A stretch of DNA of 64,000 bases from Thereva unica. Taxonomy: Eukaryota; Arthropoda; Insecta; Diptera; Therevidae. The notes beneath the pieces were generated by a model. That model ran no database searches. It saw nothing but the letters and a program-made list of their open reading frames with translations, and had not been told where the DNA came from. Position numbers and translations under genes: made by a program. Shown here in pieces: positions 22,649 to 32,999 of this stretch. Positions within the stretch are counted from its first letter, which is position 1. The number at the start of each line of letters is the position of its first letter. Where the stretch lies: contig OX465282.1 in NCBI GenBank assembly GCA_949987705.1, forward strand, positions 125,756,310-125,820,309, in the 5' to 3' direction.

Positions 22649-25600
22649 ACGACCAGGGGATCGTTCAGTCGACGAGCAACCAAATGATGGTACGCTCACG
22701 TCGTCTTTTCGTCCGCGATTCTAATAATCGAATCGACTTTTTAATCGACTCAGGCTCGGATTTATCCATTGTTCCGGCTTCGTCCTTTTCGGCACACAAC
22801 GGATGTGCCAATTTACTTTTACGGGCCGCTAACGGAACAGTAATTCGTACTTTCGGCACGAAATTATTGGAACTGCATCTTGGTCTTCGCCGCAGATACA
22901 TCCATAATTTCATCGTCGCCGGCATTTCAAAAGCCATTCTCGGGGCGGACTTCTTAACGAAGTTCGAGTTGTCAGTCGATTTTAAATATCGACAGTTAGT
23001 CGATTCACACACGAACCTTCGAATCAATGTGTGTTCCACAGTCGACTATGAGCTCGAAGAGATACAATGCCAATTTACAGGCATTTATAAAGAACTTTTA
23101 ACGAAGTATTCTTCGTTGACAAAACCTCCGAACTTTAACCTTCCAGTTAAACACAATGTGCGACATCACATTGTGACAAATGGGCAACTCCCTTTCGTCA
23201 CCGCTCGGCGACTCCATCCAGAGAAGCTGAAGGTGGCAAGACTTGAATTTGAACATATGGTTCAACTGGGGATTTGTCGACCTTCGTCGTCCCCCGCAGC
23301 ATCTCCGCTTCATCTGGTCCCTAAACGGGACTCACATGATTGGAGGCCATGCGGCGACTACCGTCGCCTTAACGCAGTAACAGTGCCGGATAGATATCCT
23401 ATCCCACATATTCAAAACTTCTCCGTGCATTTACACGGCTGCACAATCTTCTCGAAGGTAGATTTGGTACGCGCGTACCACCATATACCTATCGCACCAG
23501 AAGACGTGCATAAGACTGCATTGATTACGCCGTTTGGTTTGTACGAATTCACTCGTATGCCATTCGGGTTACGTAATGCCGCCCAAACGTTCCAGAGGTT
23601 TATAAACGAAGTCACGAGAGACCTCGACTTCGTCTTCGTCTACTTAGATGATATACTCATCGCGAGTAAATCTGAGCCAGACCATATTAACCATCTCGAA
23701 CAGCTCTTCAAACGCCTTGACAACTTCGGCTTGACCATTAAGTTGGAAAAGTGCGTTTTCGGGGCGACAGAGATCAACTTCCTTGGCCACCACATCTCGA
23801 AAGATGGAATACTTCCATCTTCAGATCGGGTTAAGGCGATCGCTGATCTCGCGCCCCCCACTTCTGTTAAACAGATACAGAAGTTTTTAGGAATGGTGAA
23901 CTTTTATCACCGATTCATTCCCAATTTGGCTAAAATGCTGGTACCAATCAATGAGCATTTGAGATATCTTCTCAATCGTGCTCGTGCCACGAAAGATAAA
24001 GAATTCCCTTGGCCCGCAGAATGTGAAGAAGCATTCCTCAAAGTAAAGACTTCGATGGCAGAAGCTACATTGCTAAACCATCCACTCGAGGATGCCAAAT
24101 ACAGTCTAACGACTGACGCCTCTGATTATGCTATCGGAGGCGTATTAGAACAATTTGACGGTCAACGGTGGCAACCATTAGCTTTTTATTCTAAAAAGTT
24201 GTCACCTGCGGAACAGAAATATTCTGCATTCGATCGCGAACTACTCGCCATCTATGCGGCGATTAAACATTTTCGCTATTTTGTCGAAGGACGCATTTTC
24301 GTGGTCTATACGGACCACAAACCCCTCGTACGCGCCCTTCACACAAAAACCGAACGATCCCCTCGGCAGACCAGACATCTCGATCTGATCTCACAGTTTA
24401 CCACAGACATTCGCCACGTGTCTGGTAAACAAAATGTGGTCGCAGATTATTTGTCACGCTCGCTAGCGACTGACAATGTCGACTCCGTCACTTTTGACTT
24501 GGCTACATTAGCACAAGCCCAAAAAGGCGACAAAGAGTTACAAAATCTCCTACAGCACCCCAGCAAAGGCTCACAAGTTAAGCTAGTTCTCACACCTATA
24601 CCCTTTACGACGCATCAGGTCTGGTGTGAAACTAGCACAGGTATTCCGCGTCCTTATATACCAGCAAGTTTGCGCAAGCTAGCGTTCAATTCCGAACACA
24701 GCTTGTCGCACCCTGGTATCCGCGCTACCCGACGAACCATCGTTAAAAAATACTTCTGGCCGGCAATTAACAAAGACTGCAATGAGTGGTCTCGTTCTTG
24801 CCTCGGTTGTCAAAAATCCAAAGTGACGAGACACACTAAGTCTCCACTTGAAGCCTTCAAGCTTCCGGATAATCGGTTTGAACATATCCATATGGATATT
24901 GTGGGACCACTTCCGCCATCTCGAGGATACTCGTACATCCTTACAATCGTAGACCGGTTTACGAGATGGCCAGAAGCCTATCCAATTCGGGATATTAACG
25001 CTTCAACAGTGGCAAAGCACTTTGTCACTGAGTACATCCCACGATTCGGCGCACCCCTCGAAATCACTACAGATCAGGGTACGCAGTTCGAATCCAAACT
25101 GTTTAATGAAGTTGCCAAATTAATCGGTAGTAACCGAATTAGGACAACCGCCTACCATCCGCAAGCAAACGGAATGGTTGAACGGTTTCATCGACAACTT
25201 AAAGCCGCTTTAATGGCAAGGGACAACACTACTCATTGGAGTGAAGACTTGCCCTTTGTCTTACTGGGCATACGTACGGCAATCAAATCCGACTTGCAAT
25301 GCTCACCGGCAGAGCTCGTCTATGGCCAGAATCTGAGACTGCCCAATTCAATTTCCATCCCATCGGATGAAAATCCAATCGAGCACTCAGAATTTCTCAC
25401 TCGCCTTCGTTCGCATATGCAGAACTTAAAGGCAACCCATCCTCGACAACCTAGTCAGAAGGATGTTTATGTGCCACAAGCCTTGGAGGACTCCGACTAT
25501 GTTTTCGTGCGTATCGATCGTGTACGAAAACCGTTTGAGCCCCCGTATGAAGGCCCGTACAAAGTAATCAAGCGATTACGTAAACACTTCGTCGTCGATT

Positions 25601-25707
25601 TGAAAGGCACAAACAAATCAATTTCGATCGACCTGCTGAAGCCAGCCTTTGGTTGTGACCGCGACGTCGACGAAGCCGAGCCACATCGAAGAGTAACTTT
25701 CCGTTAA
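22642..25707 (+). CDS. pol: Pol polyprotein of the gypsy element
   Basis: Open from the gag overlap to 25707; 1007 residues counted from the ATG at 22684, though translation most likely enters by -1 frameshifting. Positions from that ATG: aspartic protease DSGS at 22-25; reverse transcriptase YLDD at 320-323; RNase H TTDASD near 476; integrase zinc finger about 670-705. The integrase core has D in HMDIVGPL (about 739), D in TDQGTQF (about 798) and E in GMVERFHR (about 834). A GPY/F-type motif ([10 protein letters not shown]) lies near the end. No stop or frameshift was seen. Protease, reverse transcription, RNA removal and integration are all encoded, so the element may still be mobile. Confidence 0.93.
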   Translation, partial: KLNDQGIVQSTSNQMMVRSRRLFVRDSNNRIDFLIDSGSDLSIVPASSFSAHNGCANLLLRAANGTVIRTFGTKLLELHLGLRRRYIHNFIVAGISKAILGADFLTKFELSVDFKYRQLVDSHTNLRINVCSTVDYELEEIQCQFTGIYKELLTKYSSLTKPPNFNLPVKHNVRHHIVTNGQLPFVTARRLHPEKLKVARLEFEHMVQLGICRPSSSPAASPLHLVPKRDSHDWRPCGDYRRLNAVTVPDRYPIPHIQNFSVHLHGCTIFSKVDLVRAYHHIPIAPEDVHKTALITPFGLYEFTRMPFGLRNAAQTFQRFINEVTRDLDFVFVYLDDILIASKSEPDHINHLEQLFKRLDNFGLTIKLEKCVFGATEINFLGHHISKDGILPSSDRVKAIADLAPPTSVKQIQKFLGMVNFYHRFIPNLAKMLVPINEHLRYLLNRARATKDKEFPWPAECEEAFLKVKTSMAEATLLNHPLEDAKYSLTTDASDYAIGGVLEQFDGQRWQPLAFYSKKLSPAEQKYSAFDRELLAIYAAIKHFRYFVEGRIFVVYTDHKPLVRALHTKTERSPRQTRHLDLISQFTTDIRHVSGKQNVVADYLSRSLATDNVDSVTFDLATLAQAQKGDKELQNLLQHPSKGSQVKLVLTPIPFTTHQVWCETSTGIPRPYIPASLRKLAFNSEHSLSHPGIRATRRTIVKKYFWPAINKDCNEWSRSCLGCQKSKVTRHTKSPLEAFKLPDNRFEHIHMDIVGPLPPSRGYSYILTIVDRFTRWPEAYPIRDINASTVAKHFVTEYIPRFGAPLEITTDQGTQFESKLFNEVAKLIGSNRIRTTAYHPQANGMVERFHRQLKAALMARDNTTHWSEDLPFVLLGIRTAIKSDLQCSPAELVYGQNLRLPNSISIPSDENPIEHSEFLTRLRSHMQNLKATHPRQPSQKDVYVPQALEDSDYVFVRIDRVRKPFEPPYEGPYKVIKRLRKHFVVDLKGTNKSISIDLLKPAFGCDRDVDEAEPHRRVTFR

Positions 25708-25716
25708 CGCTACGCT

Positions 25717-25728
25717 GGGGGGGGAGTA
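25717..25728 (+). other. Polypurine tract of the gypsy element
   Basis: A run of eight G followed by AG immediately before the 3' LTR; it would prime plus-strand synthesis. Confidence 0.7.
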
Positions 25729-26065
25729 TGTAGTGGCCGTGTAGAACAGAACCACTATAAGTTCACACAAGCCACTGCAATCGAAAACCGATCAAATATC
25801 GAATAGATCGATTGACCAAAAACGGCTAGATCACTGATCGGCGATCTAGACCTGCATGACTTCCGGCATCTTCACTTTTGCTTTGCGTTCTCGAAGTGGT
25901 ACAAGCACCTCGCCGTTTTAAAAATCGCATTTTATCATATCTAAAATAATCCTTAAGAAAGTATTGTGCATAATAATAATAACATACAAATAAATAACGT
26001 GTTTTTAATAAATTAAATCGTGACATATTTATTTGTTTTATTTTGGGCTTGAAGAAGCCACAAAA
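25729..26065 (+). repeat. 3' LTR of the gypsy element
   Basis: 337 bp, same as the 5' LTR. It is followed by the CTTT target duplication. Confidence 0.9.
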
Positions 26066-26150
26066 CTTTGCTTGATATGAATCTCCACAACTCTTTCGAG
26101 GATCTTGAGGAGAAAGAATTTGAAACATATAGGTTTCAATTATTCTGAAT
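26066..26150 (-). mobile_element. RNase H-bearing LINE, 5' remnant of reverse transcriptase
   Basis: The minus strand reads FFLLKILERVVEIHIKQ, the reverse transcriptase segment expected just before the sequence that resumes left of the gypsy at 20344. It is truncated upstream near 26150. Confidence 0.55.
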
Positions 26151-26984
26151 TATGGTAGGAGATTGCTGTTTGTAGGCTTATCACAAAATAAGTGTTATTT
26201 GCCGCTTTGATTGCTATTGAAAACAGTATTCTGCAGTAACCTGAAAAATATTCGTAGTATTTATAATGTTTTCTTTGGTACATGTGCTAGAATAGACGTA
26301 ATCCACAAAAAAATTTATCTAGAACGTTCAATATTTAAAGTAATTGTTTCCAAAATGTTTAATCACCTTTATTTATGGATAAACATTCCAAAATCCAACG
26401 TGGAGCCATGTTTATAGGCAAGTAAACAGCTGTTTCATATTGATATTTGCCCTTGATGTTTGCGTGTTGCTCAGATTTTATTTTGGAATTATGGCGCGTA
26501 TTAAGCGAAATCGATTCTTTGAACAGGTTGAGCACTTTTTGGCCAATCAAATGATATTATCTCAGTTGAAGCGATTGTTTTATCTATAACGAAATTTCCC
26601 TGGAAAAATTAATATTTATTTAAAGTTGTAGAAATTCAATGTGATATTTGAACATAAATTCTGGTCCCCTTATTTTTTATTTGTTCGGTAAAAAAAAAAC
26701 AATAGACTTTCCAAAAAAAAGATCGCGTGTACTCAGTACGTATACGTAGTTAGAATAAAGGTAATTTTCCATCCCAAACGCACGTGTTGTATATGTACCA
26801 TTGCCGTTGATGGCCTTCGGCAGTGGCGGATTAGTCATGTAGCAAGAGTAGCAAATGCTACACTACAGGCCCCGCATGCTTCGGGACCCGCCAAAAACAA
26901 AACAAAAGTGCGCTTTGTTCTGTAAATGCATGTTGCCAAACTGCTCTTAATCGTAATCCTAACATTCATCGTGCAAATTTGCGA
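26151..26984. other. Intergenic stretch without recognised gene
   Basis: AT-rich. Short frames only, none with a signal peptide or family motif. Confidence 0.35.
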
Positions 26985-27215
26985 ACTCAATTTTAAAATA
27001 ACCTCAGTTCGCTTACAATTTACACATATTCAACTGAGTATAAAGCAAATCAACTGGACTCGAACTGAAGTTGAACCTTAAAGCTCGCTCAAAAGAGAGT
27101 AATCACATGAAATAGTGGAATGCCATTCCAGTGGGCTTTTGCTTTTCTGACATCTGACGAAAAAGCAACAAAAATTTCAATCACGAATTGCATTTGAACA
27201 TTACTGAACTGGGGT
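26985..27215. repeat. Dispersed repeat, second copy at 60765..61215
   Basis: Shares ACCTCAGTTCGC, ATTCAACTGAG, GCTCGCTCAAAAGAGAGTAA-like words in order with 60765..61215. The other copy has an extra insertion of about 210 bp. Confidence 0.55.
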
Positions 27216-27548
27216 CGATAAATAAATTATAAGCTTTGCTCTCTTGGCATTTTGAAAAATACAAATACGAAACTTTTTTTTAAACTTCCCAGTATAGAGA
27301 AGTTATTGTAATCGGTCCGAAAATCAAAATCGAAATTTTTTTTATTATAATTTATTTGGTTTGGAATTACTCTCTTATAAATTAAACCCTGAGTAGGGTT
27401 TTTGATTATATCATGTTATACAAAAATTTATTCAATGAATTTTGAAAATATTTCTTATTCGTATACGCATTTAAAAAAAGATTAAAAATATGTTTTATTA
27501 AATTCTTCGTAAAATACATTTTTGCAAAACTATTTTCTCGTTTTTTTT

Positions 27549-27974
27549 TTACATATTTTTTTCAGAAGAGGCACACTGTGATATATTCGGTGGTTCCATA
27601 CGTCTTCTTACGTTGCACATAGTATAGTTAGTTGATGCTACAAGGGAACATTCATCCTGTTCAATACTCAAACTATGATAAATACGCGGCTCATTTCTCA
27701 ATACTTTTATACGATCATTCTTTGATTCGTTTTTCTCTGCCTCCAGAATCATTGTACAGAAATGCACTTCAAGTTCACCGGCAGGAGTTTTGCACACACT
27801 GTTGTACAGGCCAGTAAAGGCCTTATTCATATTTGTACAAAGCGGTCGAATCGATGGCTCTAGCTTGTCAGCGCCGCAGTATACTACGAGATTTTCAAGA
27901 ACTGGTATTACATTATAAAATTCGACCTGACAAGTTGCTGCTCCCAAAAACAGAAAAAATATAATAATTTTCAT
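27549..27974 (-). CDS. Small secreted cysteine protein C
   Basis: 141 residues beginning with a signal peptide (MKIIIFFLFLGAATC). The mature part has C-x12-C-x14-C-x11-C, then a charged C-terminal half with two further cysteines and potential N-glycosylation sites (NYT, NIS). The four-cysteine frame matches A and B except for a middle loop three residues shorter. A pyrimidine tract ending CAG stops four bases before the ATG. A TATA box lies 97 bp upstream. AATAAA is present on the coding strand at 27494..27499. No known family was recognised; an extracellular role is inferred from the signal peptide. Confidence 0.72.
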   Translation of the reverse strand: MKIIIFFLFLGAATCQVEFYNVIPVLENLVVYCGADKLEPSIRPLCTNMNKAFTGLYNSVCKTPAGELEVHFCTMILEAEKNESKNDRIKVLRNEPRIYHSLSIEQDECSLVASTNYTMCNVRRRMEPPNISQCASSEKNM

Positions 27975-28062
27975 TTTGCTGAAAGGAAAAATATGAAAGT
28001 ATTTTTAAAGGCAGGTTGAAAAAGTTAGAAAGAATTTTAGAAACCTTTTTGTGCTGTCCTCG

Positions 28063-28071
28063 CTTTATATA
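28063..28071 (-). promoter_or_regulatory. TATA box of gene C
   Basis: TATATAAAG on the minus strand, 97 bp before the ATG. A second TATAAATACT word lies about 40 bp further upstream. Confidence 0.5.
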
Positions 28072-28444
28072 TGCTGCAATTGACGTCTGAGTTTGTTCTA
28101 AAAAACCCAAAGTATTTATAGATAATTCTGCTTCAACATTCATCACCTTATCCACGCTGCGATTGGGCACTGAAAATTATTCCCGTGAATTTCTGGCAAT
28201 CGCAAAAGTTATTATACAAATGTATAAATATTGATTTAGTTCAGGTGAAAAAAAGCACGAATTGAAGTAGAAACGTTTCAAGAACACAGAAATATAAATA
28301 TTAAGACAGTATTTTCTTACTTGTTGACTAGTTGTGATTTCATAGCTGTTTTTTTTTAATATTAGTGACAAAATTTCAAAATGCGTGAGATTAAATCAGT
28401 GGCGTATTCATGTAAAATGTCCCTCATTCCCAAGTCCCTCCTGT

Positions 28445-28640
28445 AGTTACAATAACTCCGCCGTCGCCTGGTCCCAAGTCCAGGGTGTGAAAAGAAGACG
28501 GTGGTTAACCTGCCGAATTGACCAGAAAAAACTAGGCAAGGAACCGCATTTTTTAAAGCGGCACAGACAGCAGAGTATCCGTTACGGGGACGCTCCGCTC
28601 AACCCGCCAACTAGGCTCGGTATGAGGGTGTATGCCTACA
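28445..28640. repeat. Repeat family G, copy 1
   Basis: About 190 bp beginning AACTCCGCCGTCGCCTGGTC. It is similar to 37685..37885 (same strand) and to the reverse complement of 31262..31455. Other copies end in AAAGAAGAAG, like a LINE or SINE 3' tail. This copy is truncated before the tail. Confidence 0.6.
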
Positions 28641-28659
28641 CCAAAGGATAATAAATATA

Positions 28660-30394
28660 TGTAGCTCCACTGCCTGTTATTGACCTTGGCTACGTGCAAC
28701 ATAACCCCTCACGATTGTCGGTCCCTGGCTTGAAGTCTCTAATTTCTTATACCTACGGCTCATAGATCTTCTTCTATGCTATCTGTATATCCCTGCACCC
28801 AAACCTAGTCCACGAATATCAAGGGACACATTAACACATGTATTTTAACCCTTTCAGTCCATTTGTTGCATTGAAGTGCAAGCGCATACAGGTTTTTTTT
28901 ATATCCTTGACTGGCAGGTATACGAGTATGTCTAGATTTCAGTTAAACTCTATTTCACCCATAGTGCACTCAACTCGTCGTCATAAACGGTGGTCGAAAT
29001 TTCAACTCAACCTCCACTCAACTTTCAACCTTGTCTTAAACGGGGTATATATGTATAACTTCAACTCAAGCCAGGGCAGAGTTGAGTCGAGTTCTGTCGA
29101 TCCTAATTCGTCGAGCCGGGTTCAACCTGAGTTCAACTCATCATGTATACGTACGAACAGAAATTTGAGTGACTTCATTTAGAAGATAATATGTACTAGC
29201 AGGTTCAAAGTATGAGAAAAATCCCACACCTTGGTTTTTTAAGAATTTTGAGATTTACAATGTTTTTTGTGACCAGAGTGAAAATAAAAGATGGCCTTAC
29301 AGTTTTTTTGGAGGTATATGATGCCCGTAGGGTTTTAGGTTCGGAAGTCGTCAGTTTGTGAAGGGTACCGCTCACTTGATTTTGGCGTTGATTTATATTT
29401 AAGTGGGAAATCGAAAAAAAAAAAAAAATAAAACCTTTAATTGCAGTGCGTTGATAAAATTTTTGTAATATTCGAATAAGAAGACATAAATACCAGATTT
29501 CGTGATGCTTTTTTTAATACGCTTTTATTAGCTTCACTTGTAACTATGTAATAAAATCTTGTAAGTGAAGTTTGACCCACTTCCCGGTTTCCGATTGAGC
29601 TGAAATTTTGCACACACGTTTAGTTTGGATGACAATGCAATCTGACTATTTTGTAAAAAAATCAAGATGACGGGTCCAGGATGGCGGCTGAATTTTGCAA
29701 TTGTGTTCGCCGACCCCCCGACATGGGTATCAAATGGATGGGTATGCCAACTACAATACAATTAGCTGCGTAGCGTAATTCTAAATTCAAAATAGCGGCC
29801 CACACATGGTGGTGACAAGAAAATGGTAGAAGCCATATAATAGACCAAAAAGTAGAAAATAAAATATATAGTTTAAAAAAACCAAAAAATACGCTTTTAA
29901 TTTAAAATGAACTAAAAGGTAAAAAATAATTTTTAATGTAAAATTTTTATTGCTCCAGCCAGTATATGGGAACAACCTACGTTTCGAAATGTAAAAAAGC
30001 GTGAAAAACTTGAAGTTAAAGTAAAAATGTACTAGTTTCATATATTTACAGTACATCAAATGTCAAAAGTATTCCTTTTCATTAAAATACACTTGTAAAG
30101 TGCAAAAATGTCAACGCCAATGTGAAACTTTCAGTTAAATTAGTTAACCAGGAGAAATTCGTCCGGTTAAATTAACTTCCAGTTGTAAATTAACTGACAG
30201 ATTGACTCTAACTAGAGATTGTGAAACGGCACTTTTAACTAACTGCTGGTTATTGTTGCAGTTAAAATTTAACCGGAGATTGTGAAAACGGCCCTTACAG
30301 TTTTAGATAGGTGGGAGTATTCTGCATAGATTGCTGCCTTATTCATGAAAATATTTAATAGGGTTACAAAATACAGGATAATATGTAAACCTCT
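28660..30394. other. Non-genic stretch with low-complexity repeats
   Basis: 28900..29140 is rich in CAACTCAAC-type words, also seen near 32840..32980 and 51730..51790. 29550..29760 resembles an old transposon remnant but was not identified. No coding gene was seen. Confidence 0.35.
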
Positions 30395-30660
30395 AACAAA
30401 AAAATTTCAAAACGCCCTAGCGGGGCGGGGGGAGGGTACTGGGGAGTGATGGGGCGAAATCTAAGGGTTATGGGTAAACCATGACCTCAGAATCGTTCTT
30501 AGCACATCGAAAAACCTACAATGAGATATTTATTTTGAATTTTTATATAAAGTAAAATTTTGACCCTTTGGGGGTACTGGGGGGTGCAGGGGCGAAATCT
30601 AAGGGTGATGGGTCAATTCTGACCTCAGATTCGTTTTTAGCACACCGAAAAACATACCGG
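30395..30660. repeat. Two-unit tandem repeat
   Basis: Two units of about 110-130 bp (30400..30515 and 30560..30655) share GGGGCGAAATCTAAGGGT, a GACCTCAGA(A)TTCGTT-like word and TTAGCACA-CGAAAAAC. A related end (AAAATTTCAAAACGCCCTAG) recurs inverted at 52944..52996. Confidence 0.55.
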
Positions 30661-31106
30661 AAGGTACTTCACCTTTCTGTATCAGGATTTCGATTTTTTT
30701 TGTGGTCCTGTGTAATTGTTTCTGGATCCGCCCCTGGAATAAATGAACAGGAGAAGACGAAAAGTTGGTCAAGTCTGGACTACGGTGGACGCACCGAAAC
30801 GGGTTATTATAAAAGCTGGCTCAGGCTTGTGATGGTAGCCAGCACTTTTCCTATTACTCAATTCGGGGCGTTTCGTTCAATCGGTTAACGTAATGGCTAT
30901 ATTTGTCGACGGTAGAATTAAATATCAATTGCCTGTCTGCCTGTAAGGCAGCGGTTTCTAAACTCTGCTTAAAGGCTTAAAGCTGAAAGAGATTGGGCGG
31001 GGGGCGGCGGGTTGATTTGATCTATTTGACTTTGTTGACTTACTTTTAACTCAATTTCATTACTTGAATTTTGTTGTGTCTTTTTTATTATACATCTCAT
31101 CGCCAG

Positions 31107-31261
31107 CTACACCTTCACCGCAAAGAGAGTTACAGTGTTTTTGCTAAGCACCCACGTCTCGGATCCATATGTGAGTACCTCTAAAACCATCGTCTTATAT
31201 AGTCGAAGTTTTATGCTTGGATTTAAGGGCCTTGAAAGACTATAGTTGGCAAAGTTATAGT
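31107..31261 (-). pseudogene. LINE reverse-transcriptase C-terminal fragment
   Basis: The minus strand encodes IKLRLYKTMVLEVLTYGSET followed by WVLSKN, the post-thumb motif of RTE/CR1-type reverse transcriptases. It is truncated on both sides. A near copy lies at 32590..32700. Confidence 0.6.
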
Positions 31262-31455
31262 TGTTCTTCTTCTTCTTCTTTGATCCGTTAGCTGGCGGTC
31301 CGAGCGGGACATCCCCGCAACGGATACGCTGCTGTCGGTGCCGCATTGAAAAATGCGGTTTCTTGCCTAGTTTCTTCGGTTTCCCGATTCTGGTCAATTC
31401 GGCAGATCGACCACCCTCCTCCTTTTACACCCTGGGCTTGGGACCAGGCGACGGC
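31262..31455 (-). repeat. Repeat family G, copy 2
   Basis: Read on the minus strand it has the full unit and ends in AAAGAAGAAGAAGAA, the kind of microsatellite tail found on RTE-like LINEs or SINEs they mobilise. Confidence 0.6.
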
Positions 31456-31702
31456 GGAGTTTATAGTTGTTAGCTTTTTGGATTACTATCTCAAACGCCA
31501 GATTGAAACGGAGGTAAGCCAGACCGCCGTCTTTTGAGGTCCATGGCACAATGAGTCATCTTTAATTGAATTTTTTTGATTCTCTATACAAACATTGAAC
31601 TACTTGTGTTACATTGACATGATTTTATTTTTTATTCTTTTTGTATATATATTAATTAAATGAACAAAATTATTTTATAACAGATATATTTTCTTTTTTA
31701 AT

Positions 31703-32023
31703 TCAAACAGGTGGCAGCATTACAGGGTAATCGTCAGTATAGGTCTGTAATGCTGCTTCGGCCGCAGCAGCAAATACTTGTAAAATGTATTTTTCGATAT
31801 TTGTCTTGGCTTTGCCTTTGGGATGAAATGCGTCATGCACAAAGTCTTCTAACTTGTCTCTAATAGAGTTGCAGAGTGTCTCAGTTTCGTCCAATTTATA
31901 GTCACTATCACAATATTCCATAAATTTTTGCACAATCGTTATATTCTTTTTCATCGATAATTCTTCAGTGTTACCACCTCCAAATGTAACGATGAGGATT
32001 AATAAAAATGTGCCAAGTTTCAT
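31703..32023 (-). CDS. Small secreted protein D
   Basis: 106 residues with a signal peptide (MKLGTFLLILIVTFGGGNT). The mature part starts with C-x12-C (YCDSDYKLDETETLC), as in families A, B, C and E. The third and fourth cysteines are both absent, which suggests that they form a disulfide pair in the relatives. The rest is predicted helical and alanine-rich (AAAAEAALQ). A pyrimidine tract ending in TTTTAG stops four bases before the ATG. A GCAGAA|GTAAGC donor lies at 32110, giving a possible 83-bp leader intron. AATAAA signals follow on the coding strand (31624..31636). The function is unknown. Confidence 0.7.
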   Translation of the reverse strand: MKLGTFLLILIVTFGGGNTEELSMKKNITIVQKFMEYCDSDYKLDETETLCNSIRDKLEDFVHDAFHPKGKAKTNIEKYILQVFAAAAEAALQTYTDDYPVMLPPV

Positions 32024-32141
32024 CTTTCTAAAACAAAAAATAGTTTATCAAAAAATTTCCATGAAATATATAATTATTAAAACCTTTTCAATGTCTTAAC
32101 TACGGCTTACTTCTGCCTTGTGTGCTAAAAAATCCGCGGAA

Positions 32142-32149
32142 TTTATATA
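32142..32149 (-). promoter_or_regulatory. TATA box of gene D
   Basis: TATATAAA on the minus strand, 126 bp before the ATG, with a strong splice donor about 39 nt downstream of it. Confidence 0.55.
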
Positions 32150-32589
32150 AAAATGATGTTGCCACAGGGGCTACGATACGGAATTGTTGCGTTGTTGACA
32201 ACATATGCCGATCAAAAGCTCTTTGCACAGCATATTTCTTAACAACTATACAAATATCAATATCTAGCTGGGCTCCGCTTACGTACTAGGCATGCGTGTT
32301 TTGATTTTATGCGCATTACCTTTTTTTGGTAAAAATTTGAAAATAGATAAAGCTCTATAGCGACAAATATAGTATAGGTAAAATTTGGTTTTAGCAGCAC
32401 TAATAAAGAATTCAGCTCTAAAATAATTTGCATTATCGCGAAATTATTTCGCAGAGTATCGTTGTTTGGCACGTCCTCACTTGAGTAAACAAGTCTAACT
32501 GACAAACCTTCAGGCAGAGTACTAAATTTCTCCTTCCTCAGACAAGGGGCCAATAATTCTCCAAAGGATTTTCCTCGGGAATACTAGGT

Positions 32590-32700
32590 ACAGTGTTTTT
32601 GCTAAGCACCCTCGTCTCGGATCCATATTTGAGTACCGCTAAAACTATCGTCTTATATAGTCGAAGTTTAATGTTTGGATTTAATCGAAACTTGGTCGAA
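32590..32700 (-). pseudogene. LINE reverse-transcriptase C-terminal fragment
   Basis: The minus strand reads IKLRLYKTIVLAVLKYGSET, the same motif as 31107..31261. It is joined at its upstream end to an unrelated plus-strand endonuclease fragment. Confidence 0.55.
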
Positions 32701-32815
32701 ACCCGAAATCTCCTCCGCTTTTGTATCCCTTCCTTACATCGCAATGATCGTATTGGACGCACAGGTGGTGGTGTTGCTATTTATGTTACTTCTTCACTTT
32801 CCTCTAAATTTATAG
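32700..32815 (+). pseudogene. LINE endonuclease fragment
   Basis: The plus strand reads HRNDRIGRTGGGVAIYVTSS, the conserved GGGVAIY strand of jockey/CR1-type endonucleases. It is truncated on both sides. Confidence 0.5.
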
Positions 32816-32999
32816 TTACCCCGTTTATGACTAGGTTCATCCCAGGTTCAACCAGGGTTCAACCCAGTCATAAACGAATGTCGAGTTTAAACTGGGTCCA
32901 CTCAACCCAACTCAGGTCTCCTCTCCGGATGGAGTTGAATTTCGCCTCATATTCGCGGGTTGAGTTGAAATTGGGTTGAAGTGACATTTATTTTATTTG

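Larger units (their letters stand above)
20345..26065 (+). mobile_element. Intact CsRn1-like gypsy LTR retrotransposon
   Basis: A 5.7-kb element with 337-bp LTRs in which I saw no difference. A 4-bp target duplication CTTT lies at 20341..20344 and 26066..26069. It has a tRNA-Trp-like primer site, intact gag, intact pol in the -1 frame and a G-rich polypurine tract. The Gag C-W-Y-H...C...P-C knuckle and the primer site are hallmarks of the CsRn1 clade of Metaviridae. It is inserted in the reverse transcriptase of the minus-strand LINE. Confidence 0.93.
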
